From: Thamnaconus septentrionalis
Lineage: Eukaryota > Chordata > Actinopteri > Tetraodontiformes > Monacanthidae
Reading direction: 5' to 3'
NCBI GenBank assembly: GCA_009823395.1
Contig: CM020502.1
Span: 27,629,944-27,693,943 of the forward strand
Length of the DNA stretch: 64,000 nucleotides
Part shown: positions 21,096-32,027 of the stretch, in pieces
Position numbering within the stretch: the first letter of the stretch is position 1
Layout of the letters: every line of letters begins with the position of its first letter
Position numbers and translations under genes: made by a program
Notes under the pieces: generated by a model
What the model was told of the DNA's origin: nothing
Database searches by the model: none
What the model saw: only the letters and a program-made list of their open reading frames with translations

Positions 21096-21624
21096 GCGAA
21101 GGTCAACGCCGCCGTATCTAGCTCAGGAAAACGGGTCGCTGCGTTCATTTGAAAGCGGTCGGTGGGCGGAGTCAACCCAGAACCAGGGGGAAGGGGGCGG
21201 GGCTTACAGAGCTATTTAAAAAACAACCCCGGAGTGGCGCCGCCGTGACGCTCGCCGCATGGCCGGCACACGCTTGACTTCGCTTTTTATTTATTCATTC
21301 TTTTATTTATTTATTTACTCAGTTTCCTGGCAGGCGACTCCGGCGCTAAAAATACCTTGCGGGCCGTCGTTCTGTCGTCAGCGGCGCCGTTAATGGAAGT
21401 AGGTGAGCTCCCAGTGCTCCCTGGGCCCCCCCTCCCCCACCCCCCAACTGCCCCCCGCCGCCGCCACGCTCCACATTTTATTAATAGCAGGACGGCGGCG
21501 TTTAACGGGAGCTCTGCGGCGCCGCCCAGGTGGCGAGGGCAGCGCTTCCAACAGGGGGGGAGCTGCTGATTGGCCGCCGCCACCACTGCAGTCCAGACCG
21601 TTTTATATCAAGTTAGCCGTTAAA

Positions 21625-21702
21625 AAGAAGAAGAAGAAGAAGAAGAAGAAGAAGAAGAAGAAGAAGAAGAAGAAGAAGAAGAAGAAGAAGAAGAAGAAGA
21701 AG
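21625..21702. repeat. (GAA)26 trinucleotide repeat, (UUC)n in the celf2 transcript
   Basis: About 78 bp of uninterrupted AAG units. This is the same motif class as the FXN repeat, which forms triplexes when long (established knowledge); this length is modest. Confidence 0.95.
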
Positions 21703-22602
21703 ACAGGAGGGATCATTTGGCGGCCGCATGTGAAATATTGATGAAGACAAACGAGAGGCGGGGAAGGAGGAGGAGGAAGGGAAGGGGGAGGTAGGAGGAG
21801 CCTGTGGGAGGCGCTAGGGAGAGGAAGACAAACTGATGCTGATTCTAGGAGGGAGGGAAGCAAAGGATCATGGGAGTCTCTTAGCTCCGGGAGGGAGAGA
21901 TGGAGGGCGGGAGGGAAGACGGAATGAACAGAACGAGGAAAAACAAAGAGTGAACCTCGGAGACGATGACGGGTCATGTGACAGGAGGAGGCGGAGCATC
22001 AGAGAGTTCCACTTTGAAATGGGCCAATAGGACGGCCCCCCTCCTGTCACTCACTCACTCACTCACTGGGGGACGTGACTGTGGGAGGACTGGGAGGAGC
22101 TTGGGCTCAAGGTTTGATTTGATTGGCTGTTCAGTCGGCTGCTAATTGGCCTTTTCACAGGGGCCGTTGACAAAACATCAATACGCAGCCAATCAGGGGC
22201 GGCCGTGAATGAAAAAAGCACCTCCAGTGGTTCCAAACCACTCGGCGTCGCAGCTCGGCCGCTTAGGGGGGGGGGGGTGGAGGGGTGTTCTCAGTCAAAA
22301 TAAGAAGATGAAAGAAGCCATTTTTTTGTGGGGTTTTTTTCCTCCCCGCCTTCAAATCTCTAAAATTCTACTTTGGCAGCACAAAACCATTTTGTTGCTC
22401 ATTGATTTGTGTCTGCAGCGACGCCGCGTTCTGGTCTGAGCTCCGTGTCATCGCAGCAAACGGCTTTGAAAAAGAGAAAATCAGTCGGCCAAAAAAAAAA
22501 AAAAAAAAAAGTCCTGTTTAGCGTTGAGTTCTTTTTTTTCGTTCTTTCTAAAAGTTGCCGTCTCTCATCGACTGTGAGATCTTTGACTTGTGGCCTTTTG
22601 AA

Positions 22603-22652
22603 CGCAGCAGCAGCAGCGGCAGCAGCAGCGGCAGCGGCAGCAGCAGCAGCAG
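22603..22652. repeat. CAG/CGG compound repeat, CUG-rich in the celf2 transcript
   Basis: CAG units interrupted by CGG at regular spacing, about 16 triplets. Confidence 0.9.
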
Positions 22653-23025
22653 CTATTTTCCATCCAGAGGATCTTTGTTCTGCCTCAGGTTGAGACCGAA
22701 CATCAAGTCTATATTGATAAATACACAAATAAAATCCAAAAAGGGAGGGAGGGTAGGAGGGGGCGGGGCTAAGGGGAAATAAAAAAGAGGAGAAGAAGAA
22801 GAGGAGGAGGAGCGGGTGGGGGGCAGCGGGTGCGGCGGCCTTCAGCTGGAGCTCCGGCTGCTCCGTGGTTTTTTCAGATGAAAGCAAAGTAAGTGTTGGC
22901 TCCGCCCACCAAATCGCACAAATGTTGGGGGCCATCATCGACCAGCAGCCACTTCCTGTCGCAGCAGCTAGAGGGCGCCGCGCTCGGCCAAGGAGGAGTG
23001 TCTTTTATTTCTTTAATCCGTGTTC

Positions 23026-23059
23026 GTGTGTGTGTGTGTGAGTGTGTGTGTGTGTGTGT
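23026..23059. repeat. (GT)n microsatellite, partner of the W4 donor repeat
   Basis: Two GT blocks (23026-23040 and 23042-23059) separated by one A. In the transcript they are (AC)n, 31 nt downstream of the (GU)31 at the W4 donor, and are complementary to it. Confidence 0.95.
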
Positions 23060-23087
23060 AAGAGAGAGTCTGGAGGTGAGTGAGGAG

Positions 23088-23090
<3 letters not shown>

Positions 23091-23152
<62 letters not shown>
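23091..23152. repeat. (AC)31 microsatellite forming the W4 splice donor
   Basis: Thirty-one perfect AC units. In the transcript this is (GU)31, whose first GU is the 5' splice site of exon W4. Confidence 0.98.
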
Positions 23153-23154
<2 letters not shown>

Positions 23155-23287
23155 CTGCTCAGCCCGTCGGGCCCTCGGAGGATCCGACACTCCTCGATCT
23201 GTCCGAACGCCGAGAACATGACCCGGATGTCGTTCTCGTTGCACTTCTTGGACACCATGCCGATGAAGAGCTTCCTGTCTTCCACGG
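23153..23287 (-). CDS. celf2: celf2 coding exon W4 (RRM2)
   Basis: This 135-nt exon completes the split Ala and encodes [20 protein letters not shown], then [20 protein letters not shown] and GLSR, ending on the first base of Gly. RNP2 of RRM2 is KLFIGM; RNP1 (RGCAFVTF) is completed by the next exon. VMFSAFGQ carries Ala where mammalian CELF2 has Pro (recalled, not aligned). The acceptor is cctgttgcag. The donor AGAG is followed directly by gtgtgt, the first units of a 31-unit GU repeat, so the 5' splice site is embedded in a microsatellite. Confidence 0.96.
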
Positions 23288-23419
23288 CTGCAACAGGAGG
23301 AGAAGAAGAAGAAAAAGAAGAAGATTTTGTGATTGTGTGAAGAAACCACGATGTTGTTGCATTTTTTCACTTTTTTTCAAGAAAATAAAGATTTGTCAAA
23401 AACATCGAACCATGTAGAT

Positions 23420-23735
23420 CAGGCATGGCCAAACTATGGCCCGTTAAGCTTTTTCATCTGGCCTGCCGAACTTGAAGAAATTATACTAATAGTCAGTCAG
23501 TCATAATATAGCTGTATTTCATCCATTTTTTCAGTGTTTTAAGAGTCATTTTAATAAAGAGCTAAATACCGTGGGGCTTTAAAGACACTGATTTTGTTGC
23601 AATGCTTTTGTTCACATTAAAGCAACATGTTTTCTACAGATCCCATGAGGTGGGTCACCAAAACACATCCATCTGCTGCTGCTCTGGCCCCTCTGTCACA
23701 TTTTAGAACCCACCAGTCAGAAAGTTCGCCCACAA
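23420..23735. mobile_element. hAT-like element remnant
   Basis: The left end CAGGCATGGCCAAACTATGG resembles the CAGGGGTGGCCAAACT terminus of hAT-type elements. The right end (AAAGTTCGCCCAC at about 23721-23733) would be a decayed inverse copy. There is no coding capacity. The right boundary is uncertain by tens of bases. Confidence 0.5.
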
Positions 23736-24342
23736 AGAAGAACTGTGTCGATAATACTGGTTCTCTTTAATTGGTGGGACTTCCTGAAAAAACCCTGGGC
23801 CGATGGAGGTAAAAAAAAAAAAACAAACGAAAAAAAGCAAAAAAAAAGCAGATGTTGTGTGTGAGCCAGTGTTGTTGTTGTTGTTGTGTTGTTTTGTCGT
23901 CGTCGTTCAGGACATGCGCACGCGCAGTGGTGGTGGCGTCGTCGGATCTGATGCTAATCCGATTGGGGTTTTAATGAGGAAACTGTCGCTAGCGCTAACC
24001 GCAAGGCGAAGGAGATAAGCGGTCTGTTGCACTCTGGGAAATCAATAGCGCGCCTGTTTATTTTGCTGTTTGAATTGTGTGTTTAAAAAAAAACAAAAAA
24101 AACCCCAAAACAACCCCCCAAAAAACAAAAAAACAAACCGAAGCGCTGGGATTCGCTGCCAAGATAAGTGTTGTTTCAAAGAGCCTTAACTCCTCTGTAC
24201 ACAACACAGCGCGCGTGCGTGGGTGCGTGTGTGTGTGTGGGCGTGCACACTCTGCACACACTCCGGAGGAAGATTAGCGCACGTCTAACAGCAGCGTAAT
24301 TAATTTACTCTGCGTCGACAGCAGAGAAAAGCCGGCAGATAC

Positions 24343-24343
<1 letters not shown>

Positions 24344-24392
<49 letters not shown>
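24344..24392. repeat. (GT)n microsatellite
   Basis: About 24 GT units. Confidence 0.95.
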
Positions 24393-24393
<1 letters not shown>

Positions 24394-24518
24394 ATGCATG
24401 CGTGTGTGTGTTTTCTCATGACACTGCTGCGGCGGGACGGAGGGAAAACGAGCCTCCTTGTAACATGATGATAGTTATATATATATATATATGTATATAT
24501 ATACAGTGTATATATATG

Positions 24519-24856
24519 TTAGGGCTGGGCAACGATTAAAGTTTTAATCGCAATTAATCGCATGATTTCCCTGATTAATCACGATTAATCACACTTCATA
24601 CGTAAAATCCAATAATGAATTTAAAAGAAGTGTATAGTGCACTGTTATTTTAATGTCTACCATATGATGATGTTCTACCATTCTTACCGCGGTGAATTTT
24701 ATGACGATCTAACGCAAACGCCGATATATCGCCCATCCCTACTCACGGCTCCTACAGCACGTGAGCAACATGCGTTAATGTGCGATAAAATAATCATTGG
24801 CGTTTATAAATAAATGAGTTAACGAGATCATAACGCGTTAACTTGCCCAGCCCTAA
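24519..24856. mobile_element. MITE with perfect 14-bp terminal inverted repeats
   Basis: TTAGGGCTGGGCAA at 24519-24532 and TTGCCCAGCCCTAA at 24843-24856 are exact inverse complements. The interior carries GATTAATCGC-type words near the left end and GCGTTAAC near the right. Both sides are flanked by TATATATATG, so the element sits in a (TA)n microsatellite, which makes the duplication hard to define. It is probably a non-autonomous hAT-type element; the family name is uncertain. Confidence 0.8.
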
Positions 24857-24886
24857 TATATATATGCATATATATCTCTATATCTA

Positions 24887-24888
<2 letters not shown>

Positions 24889-24953
<65 letters not shown>
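24889..24953. repeat. (TC)n(TA)n compound microsatellite
   Basis: About 18 TC units followed by about 14 TA units, directly beyond the MITE at 24519-24856. Confidence 0.95.
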
Positions 24954-24959
<6 letters not shown>

Positions 24960-26300
24960 GTACACATATGTATACACATGTATATAAAACAAGATTACTC
25001 CAACTGCCAAACAATCCAAACTGTTGGGCAAAAAAGAGCAGCGACAGTTTTAAGGGTCGCCCTCCACAGCTCTGCCCTGCCCCAGCCCGACCTGACTCGT
25101 AAACCGTCAGTCTCCGCCCTGACGAGAGCCAACAGCGGCGCTTTATTAAAGGTCATTACCATTAAAGGCTCCGTTCTGGACGCCCGACTGAGTGCTGCTG
25201 CCGTTAGCGCCGGCCGTTACGTCTCCTAAAGTCGCATTTGCCCGTGGATGATGGCCTGTGAAAAGACTCCTCCCAACTCCCGCCCCGTCCGTCTTGGTGT
25301 CATCGCTCCTAAAACTTACGGCTATATCTTGCAAAGCGCCGCCCCAGGGAGTTTAACAGTGCCGGCGGGCGATGGATGTTTTAATTGGCAGCGGCCTCCA
25401 CGGCCAATCACGGCTTCACGTTCCGCTCAATTACTCGTTCGCTAGGCTGCCGGCGGGTCAACGGCGGCGAAACGACCGTAAAAAAAGGCAAACACACAAA
25501 AACAAAAAACAACACACACAAAAAATTTTCTCGCCCGGCCGTGCGGAAAAATGGTGCTGTCACGGGCAACAACAACGACAATGAGAAATTTTTTTCCTTT
25601 CTTCTTCTTCTCCACCTGTTGTGAGAGTCGCCGTCAGCGTTGACACGTCCGGTTTAAGCGGGTGTGAAAAACTGTTTTCTTCTTCTTCTTCTTCAGAGAC
25701 AAATAGAGTCAACAAAACGCTGCAAACCGTCTGTTTTTGTGACCACTTCGTCCGGCTTGTCCATCATGCTAAACTCCAACACGCAGAGCTTTCGGCTAAA
25801 CGATCACACGGGCCGATGGAAAAAAACTCTTTCCAGACACACAAATACACACACACACATGGTTGCGGAGGCCGACTAGCAAATCTTTGATTTTTTTCCC
25901 CCTACTCCAAGCACATAATAAAAGCGAGTTAATTATGGAGAATTAATAAAAGAAGGAGCTGGAAAGCTTTTTAAAGCTTTTTCAAAAAGTGGGAATTAAT
26001 GAGCATAAATTAGCAGCTGAATGACGTCTTGACGTGGCCTGTTGTAGCGGAGAGGCTTGTTTTTGTGCGCCGGCCACTTAAGCTGTGAGGGAACACGGCT
26101 TTTTATTTGCAACAATCGGTGTGAACTGACCTTTAAAAAAAAAAAACGGTTGAAAAAAAAAAAAAATCCCATGGCGTCCACATTGTTACAATAACGCAGC
26201 AGCGCCGCTAAATATCACCGAACATAATGAACCTGACAAATTGCTCTGGATGTTATTGCTGCGTCAAAACGAAACCAATTAAATCTGATTGGGAAAAAGA

Positions 26301-26374
26301 AACACACACACACACGCGCATGCACGAACGCACACACACACACACACTCACACACGCATACACACACACACACA
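26301..26374. repeat. (AC)n compound microsatellite
   Basis: AC units interrupted by GC, AT and TC. Confidence 0.9.
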
Positions 26375-27051
26375 GTTAAAGCTGGTGAAAGTCTCTCTAA
26401 AGGCCCCATAAAAAGTTTTATTTTCCCCCTGGTAAATGGCGTGCCGAGCAGTTGGAAGGTGAAGCCAGCTGGAAAAAAGTGGATGGCAGAGAAAAGAAAT
26501 CAAAAAAATAGTTTGTATTGTTTTAATAACAACAACAACAAAAAATACAATCCCCACAGCAGCGACACAAAACTGCCTGCAGGTAATTTTGTTGGTTTTG
26601 TCATCAAAGCCGCTCACCAGCTTCCTGCTCCGGTCATAGGGAAAGTCCGACTGTAGCTCCGCCCCCTCGGGCGGAGCTAACCCTCAGAGGACAATTGAGA
26701 GCTTTTCAAGACGGATCTTCTACGACTGAGACGACGACTGAGACGTTCAAAAAACTGCAGCACTCGCGCTCAACACGGCTAATTGGAATTGTTGGATGAA
26801 TTGTGTCTTTAAAGAAAGATATTTCTTCTTCTCTTTCCCTGCTGAGCTTGGCATAGCAAGGAGGAGGAGAAGGAGGACGAAGAGGGAGAGGAGGAGGAGG
26901 ATGAGGAGGTGGAGGAGGATGTGAAGGAAGAGGAGGTGGAGGTGGAGAAAGAGGAGATGGTGGGGAGGAAGAGGAAGAGGAGGCTTCACGGCTGAATTTG
27001 CCAAATGCAGTTTGGAGAAGACGATGAGTGTGTGTGTGCGTGCGCGCTCAC

Positions 27052-27100
27052 CGTTAGACTTCTCACTGTCTGCAGGTTTCATCTGAATGGGGTGGTGCAT
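27052..27100 (-). CDS. celf2: celf2 coding exon W3 (end of RRM1)
   Basis: This 49-nt exon encodes MHHPIQMKPADSEKSN and ends on the first base of an Ala codon. It forms the last strand of RRM1 and the start of the inter-RRM linker. The acceptor is ctctgtccccacag; only about 20 nt of pyrimidine-rich sequence separates it from a long (AUG/GAU)n tract in the transcript. The donor is AACG followed by gtgagc. A 49-nt length is characteristic of this CELF exon. Skipping it would shift the frame. Confidence 0.95.
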
Positions 27101-27120
27101 CTGTGGGGACAGAGACAGAA

Positions 27121-27126
27121 AACATC

Positions 27127-27158
<32 letters not shown>

Positions 27159-27255
27159 CATCATCGTCATCATCATTAATATCATCACCACCACATCATC
27201 ATCATCATCGTCAACTTCACCATCATTATCATTATCATCATCACAGTCAACGTCA

Positions 27256-27286
<31 letters not shown>

Positions 27287-27403
27287 CAACATCATCATCA
27301 TTATCATCATCACAGTCAACGTCACCATCATCATCATCATCATCATCGTCAACATCATCATCATTATCATCATCACAGTCAACGTCACCATCATCATCAT
27401 TAA

Positions 27404-27434
<31 letters not shown>

Positions 27435-27449
27435 TTCACCATCATCATT
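27121..27449. repeat. (ATC)n tract with higher-order repeat units
   Basis: CATCAT units are interrupted by the recurring word CACAGTCAACGTCACCATCA, which appears three times at a spacing of about 70 bp. The tract ends 20 bp before exon W3, so the transcript has an (AUG/GAU)n stretch just upstream of that acceptor. Confidence 0.95.
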
Positions 27450-27702
27450 GTTGTTACAACGAGAGATTTGGTTGAACTTCTAGAAGCGATGAACTTGTTC
27501 CACAGTCGGAAGCCAAAACGACTCAGATGTGACATCATTTGGAAAAGATTATGAGTCCCTCCTCTTCCTCGCCCCCCCCCCCCATTCTTCATTCTCTCCA
27601 TCACCTCTCTGCCAGATTACGAGGCTGTTTGATCTGCTCGCAGGCGAACGACAGTGATTCTCCAGATCTAACCAGTATCAATCACACTCACAGTCAAACG
27701 CC

Positions 27703-27752
27703 AGTGTGTGTGTGTGTGTGTACAAGCACACACACACACACACACACACACC
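27703..27752. repeat. (GT)n-(CA)n inverted repeat
   Basis: A GT run is followed after a few bases (ACAAG) by a CA run of similar length, forming a near-perfect hairpin-capable palindrome. Confidence 0.9.
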
Positions 27753-27863
27753 TCCCGTCTTACCCATAACCCCCCTGGGCTCAGCCGCGCTGTGACAGAA
27801 GGCTTTGATCTTCCAATTCTATCACACACCTTTATCCCTCCGCCGCTCTCCTCCTTATCAAGC

Positions 27864-27864
<1 letters not shown>

Positions 27865-27924
<60 letters not shown>
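27865..27924. repeat. (AC)30 microsatellite
   Basis: Uninterrupted AC units. Confidence 0.95.
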
Positions 27925-27926
<2 letters not shown>

Positions 27927-28342
27927 GATTTGTCCCGTCCCCTTACTTTTGCCACCAGCTGGGGGCAGCAGACGTAAAAAATAGGGAGCAAAAGGAGCAG
28001 CAGCCAGTCAGAAAGAGTTTTCCATGTGAGTGGATGTCGACGGCTCAATTCCATCACGACAACCAATCAGATGCCGGGGATGGAAAACCTCAATCACAAC
28101 TTCAACAAGGCGGAGAAAGACTTGCAACCAACTGTCACATGACAGTAGAAGAAGAAGAAGGAGGGGAAGAGGCAGGGGGCTGTGAAGGTCATTCAAGGTC
28201 AATATTAAACAAAAACAACAATGGAAAAAAAAACATCAGGTCAAAGGTGAAGCAAAAAAAAAAAATCACCTGAAGCCAAAACAGAGACGATGGAAACCAT
28301 GTGACCAACACGCCACGGAGAGAGAACAACAGCCAAACACAA

Positions 28343-28343
<1 letters not shown>

Positions 28344-28382
<39 letters not shown>
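28344..28382. repeat. (GT)n microsatellite
   Basis: Uninterrupted GT units, about 19. Confidence 0.95.
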
Positions 28383-28384
<2 letters not shown>

Positions 28385-28544
28385 TGAAACAAAAGTCACA
28401 TCGGAGCCTGAAGTCGCATCCTGTCGACTCTCGTTAATCCGTTTCAACGTCTGAAAACAAAACAAAGCGTGAAAGGCGTGAACGCCGCCGCCAGTCACAT
28501 GACAACACGCGCATATGCATACATGCACGCACGCGCGCGCACAC

Positions 28545-28575
<31 letters not shown>

Positions 28576-31500
28576 GGTGCGGCAGAAAGAAAAGCCTCTT
28601 GTCTCTTTCTTTCTCCTCCTCCTCCTGCTGCTGCCCGTCTACCCAGAATGCCCGGCGGGCTGCGGCGCCGTCGTCAGCACGTTTGATCTGGCCGCTCCAC
28701 CCCCCACCACCACCGACCCCTGCTGGGACCCACAATGCACGGCTCTCTGTGGGCCGTCTCACCGTTCCTTTCTTCTCCTCTCTATCTCTCGCCCTGCAGC
28801 CGCCGCCCGTCGTCCTTTAATGCTCTTGGCGGGAGAACCGACAGCACGGCTCCTCACCACCACCACCGACACCGTCCACTTCCTTTTTACCAAAAAAAAA
28901 AAATCAGCCCTTTTTACTTCCTGTGAGGGCTGTTCTTATTTCTCTCCGTCTTGCCGACATCCCAGAGAAAGTCAGTCGTGTGATGTCGCAGCTTCCTGTT
29001 TCAGCTGTGAAACCAAAGCCAGACTGACCAGATGACACGGTAAGTGGCTGCTAGCCGTGCTAGCTGCTGTTAGCAATTAGCACGGATGCTGCGGTACAGT
29101 CCAGAAATGGGTGGAACTTTTTCTATGGAGCAAATGAATAAATAAATAAATAAAAGCTGATAAGAGCTTTTTCTTTCTATGCTTCCAACTTTTTAAATAA
29201 GTTCCGCCCACCTTCACGAGGAGTCCCACGAGACCAGTAGGAGGCCACCGGCTGTCGCAACACTGCCTAAACCTGGTCGAGCAGTAATCTGTTTTTGAAT
29301 GGGGCCCATCAAGTTTTTTTTTGCCTCAAACCTTTCCTCCGGGCTCTTGGTCCCCTGCGTGACATCCACCGGACTGTTTTCTTCTGGCGAATCACGACGC
29401 AAACCGCAAAAAACACTGCAAAAGATGACGATTTCAAAAAAAAAAAAAAAAGTCCTGCTGTTTGAATGTCGGAGGAGTCGGCGCCGCGAGCATCCGCCGC
29501 CGCTCCGGAGATGAAGAGCCGTCGTCGCTTCTTTTTTTCTCACCTTTTTGCTTTTGTTTCTACGACGGAGGGCCGCCAAAGTCGCCTTAGTCCAAAGAAA
29601 ACAATGAACTACGTTGGGCTGTGATTAACGTAGTTGAGGTAGTTGAAGCAGAAAAGAAAGACAGGAAGTGGCCTTGTAATGAGCAGCGTGTCGTCCAACT
29701 GGTTTAACATCGGCCCCACCACGCCCCTTCTCCCCCACCCACACATCACAACAGCAGTTAGCGTCGCGTTTACGTCGATTAGCCCAATAGGAAAACCTTC
29801 CATCCGTCTGGATCCGCAGCTCCTCCAGCGGCGGAGTAAGTGGTGATTATATGTTCACTTGCGCCTGAATTAAATTCAAGCCGATGACTAATTTTCCACC
29901 GCGGTGCAAATCTCATTATTTTTTTCCCCCCTCCCCATTCTGCCATTTTGTTCCAACACCTCGGGAGCCGCGGGACGGCGAAGCTAAACGGCGTCAAAAA
30001 AATAAAAAAACAAAACAAAACACTTCTTCTTCTTCTCTTTCACTCTGTCGCGCGATAACCGAGCTGGGCACAAAAAGCTGTCGCTGCAGCAGCGGCCTTA
30101 TTTTTAGCAGCTGATGCAATGCCAAAGTGGGCGTTCATGAATATGTAGCGTACGTCTAGCTTTTATTTCGCAATTTGGAGCCGTTAAGGACTGCGAAGAA
30201 CGCTGGGAATTTAAATTATTTCCCAATTTAACAAAAAAAAAAAAAAAAGTCACAGGAGGTTGAGCTAACGTGTTGCTTAGCCTATCCTGTCCGAGTGATT
30301 TTTTTTTTGCCGAGGAGGAAATTAGGATAACCACGCCCCGTATACATTTGATTGGTCGCTGCAAAGTCTCTCAATTCTACCTCGAGTGTGCCCCCCTTTG
30401 GTGGCTGAAGGATACTCATATTGATTGTCCGCGCCATAGGCAGTTTACTTTAAACAATATTTAGTCTGTGGACAACACAAAGCTCAAGAGCCATTTCTTC
30501 ACTCATGTTATTCATGTCCACACTGTCCTGAGAGTGTTTACTTCTTATAGTAAAGTTTTATGGTTTGATGTTTTCACTTTTCATTTCTGCTTTGTCAATC
30601 ATTTGTACTTTTTTCCTGGCTTGCAGTGTTGACAATTCATGATGGCAAAGTTGGCATAACCCCCCAATTTGGTCGCTTGTGTCAGCAGGTGTTAATCATC
30701 ATTCTAAATGATGTACCTTCAATGACCACTAGGCGATTCATTTTCCCCTCGGTGACCAATGGTGGCGCATGTAGCGCAGTCGATGGGAAATCAGCAAGAT
30801 GACCCAAAAGTAGAAAAGAGAGAGACGCTGCAGGGACCAATCAGAAGAGAGTTTGAGGCCTGGTTATCTCTTTTTTCCTCCTGGGGAAAGAAATCTTGTA
30901 TCCTGTCCTGCTGCTAGCAGCTACCGAGCAAAAAAAAATTAAAATTCCAACAATTACCTTACAACAGGATTGGATAAAGAGGCTAAAAAGCAGCTAGCAC
31001 TGAGCTAACATGACGCACAGACCCATTTATTTAGCGTTTGTTCAAGCTACTGGAGCGTTCGGTGTGACTCTCTTTTCAGCGCTACGGTGGTTGTCGGCTA
31101 GTTGCTAACTTCCTCTCTCCGAGGCTAATTTTGCCACAGCGGCGCCCGCCGCCTCAGGGACCAAAATGAAACCAATGAAAACAAAAGCGATCCAGTCGAA
31201 TGGGCCCAGAACCGGCTGGTGTGTGCGCATGCATGTGTGTGTGTGTGTGTGTGTGTGCACGCGGGCGTGTTTTTGGCACTTTCGATATGAAAATATTGTG
31301 TAACCGGAACCACGCGGAGCAGAGCGTGACAGCTCACAGCTGCTGCTGCGATACCGCCACAAGGTTAGCTCATCAGTGGGACATATTAGCGGCGCCAACC
31401 CCTGATGATGGCACCATCAGGTGCACATTACGCCACAGGGACCGCGGTGGCGGCGGCCGCGATGGTGTTCGTGACCTTCCAGGCATTTTAATGGTTCCAG

Positions 31501-31784
31501 GAAGAGGCGCCGCAGTTACGTGTCGAACCCCCCGCCCCCCTCATTAAAGGCTGCCCCGCCCCCTGGGTTGCAGGGAAGGCGACACTTCCGAAATGTTAAC
31601 CACCCCCACCAACCTTCCAGAACTCCCCCCCCCAATGTCCTTTAAGAGAAAGGTCAGAGGTCAACTTGGCCTTAGAGATGAAGGAAAAAGTTGAGGTTCA
31701 TGCTGCAAGAAGTGCATGTGTGTGTGTGTGTGTGTGTGTGTGCGTGAGAGCTTTGCTTTCAAGGTGCCAACTGCTGGCAAAGGG

Positions 31785-31787
<3 letters not shown>

Positions 31788-31846
<59 letters not shown>
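31788..31846. repeat. (CA)n microsatellite
   Basis: About 29 units; a (GT)n run at 31718-31742 lies 45 bp before it in inverted relation. Confidence 0.95.
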
Positions 31847-31848
<2 letters not shown>

Positions 31849-31945
31849 CTCTTCAAGGTGTGGTGCTGGTGAGCAGGACAGATGGTCCTCGCTGTTGGAA
31901 TTCAATAACGGTGACCGAGACGGACGACTAGCCGAGTGACCACCA

Positions 31946-31946
<1 letters not shown>

Positions 31947-32025
<79 letters not shown>
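31947..32025. repeat. (CA)39 microsatellite
   Basis: Uninterrupted, 79 bp; (GU)n in the celf2 transcript. Confidence 0.97.

Positions 32026-32027
<2 letters not shown>

Larger units (their letters stand above)
19099..23152 (-). other. Intron W4-W5
   Basis: This intron begins (transcript sense) with (GU)31 at the donor. It also holds CAG/CGG repeats at 22603-22652, (GAA)26 on the plus strand at 21625-21702, a 350-bp purine tract at 20745-21095, CTG repeats at 20077-20118, (GA)n at 19943-20008 and (AC)n at 19804-19849. No gene was recognised. Confidence 0.75.
23288..27051 (-). other. Intron W3-W4
   Basis: This intron holds two hAT-like remnants (23420-23735 and 24519-24856), (GT)n at 24344-24392, (TC)n(TA)n at 24889-24953 and AC repeats at 26301-26374. 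The 25000-26200 stretch is mostly unique sequence. GGA-rich (plus strand) sequence lies at 26861-26985. No gene was recognised. Confidence 0.75.
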
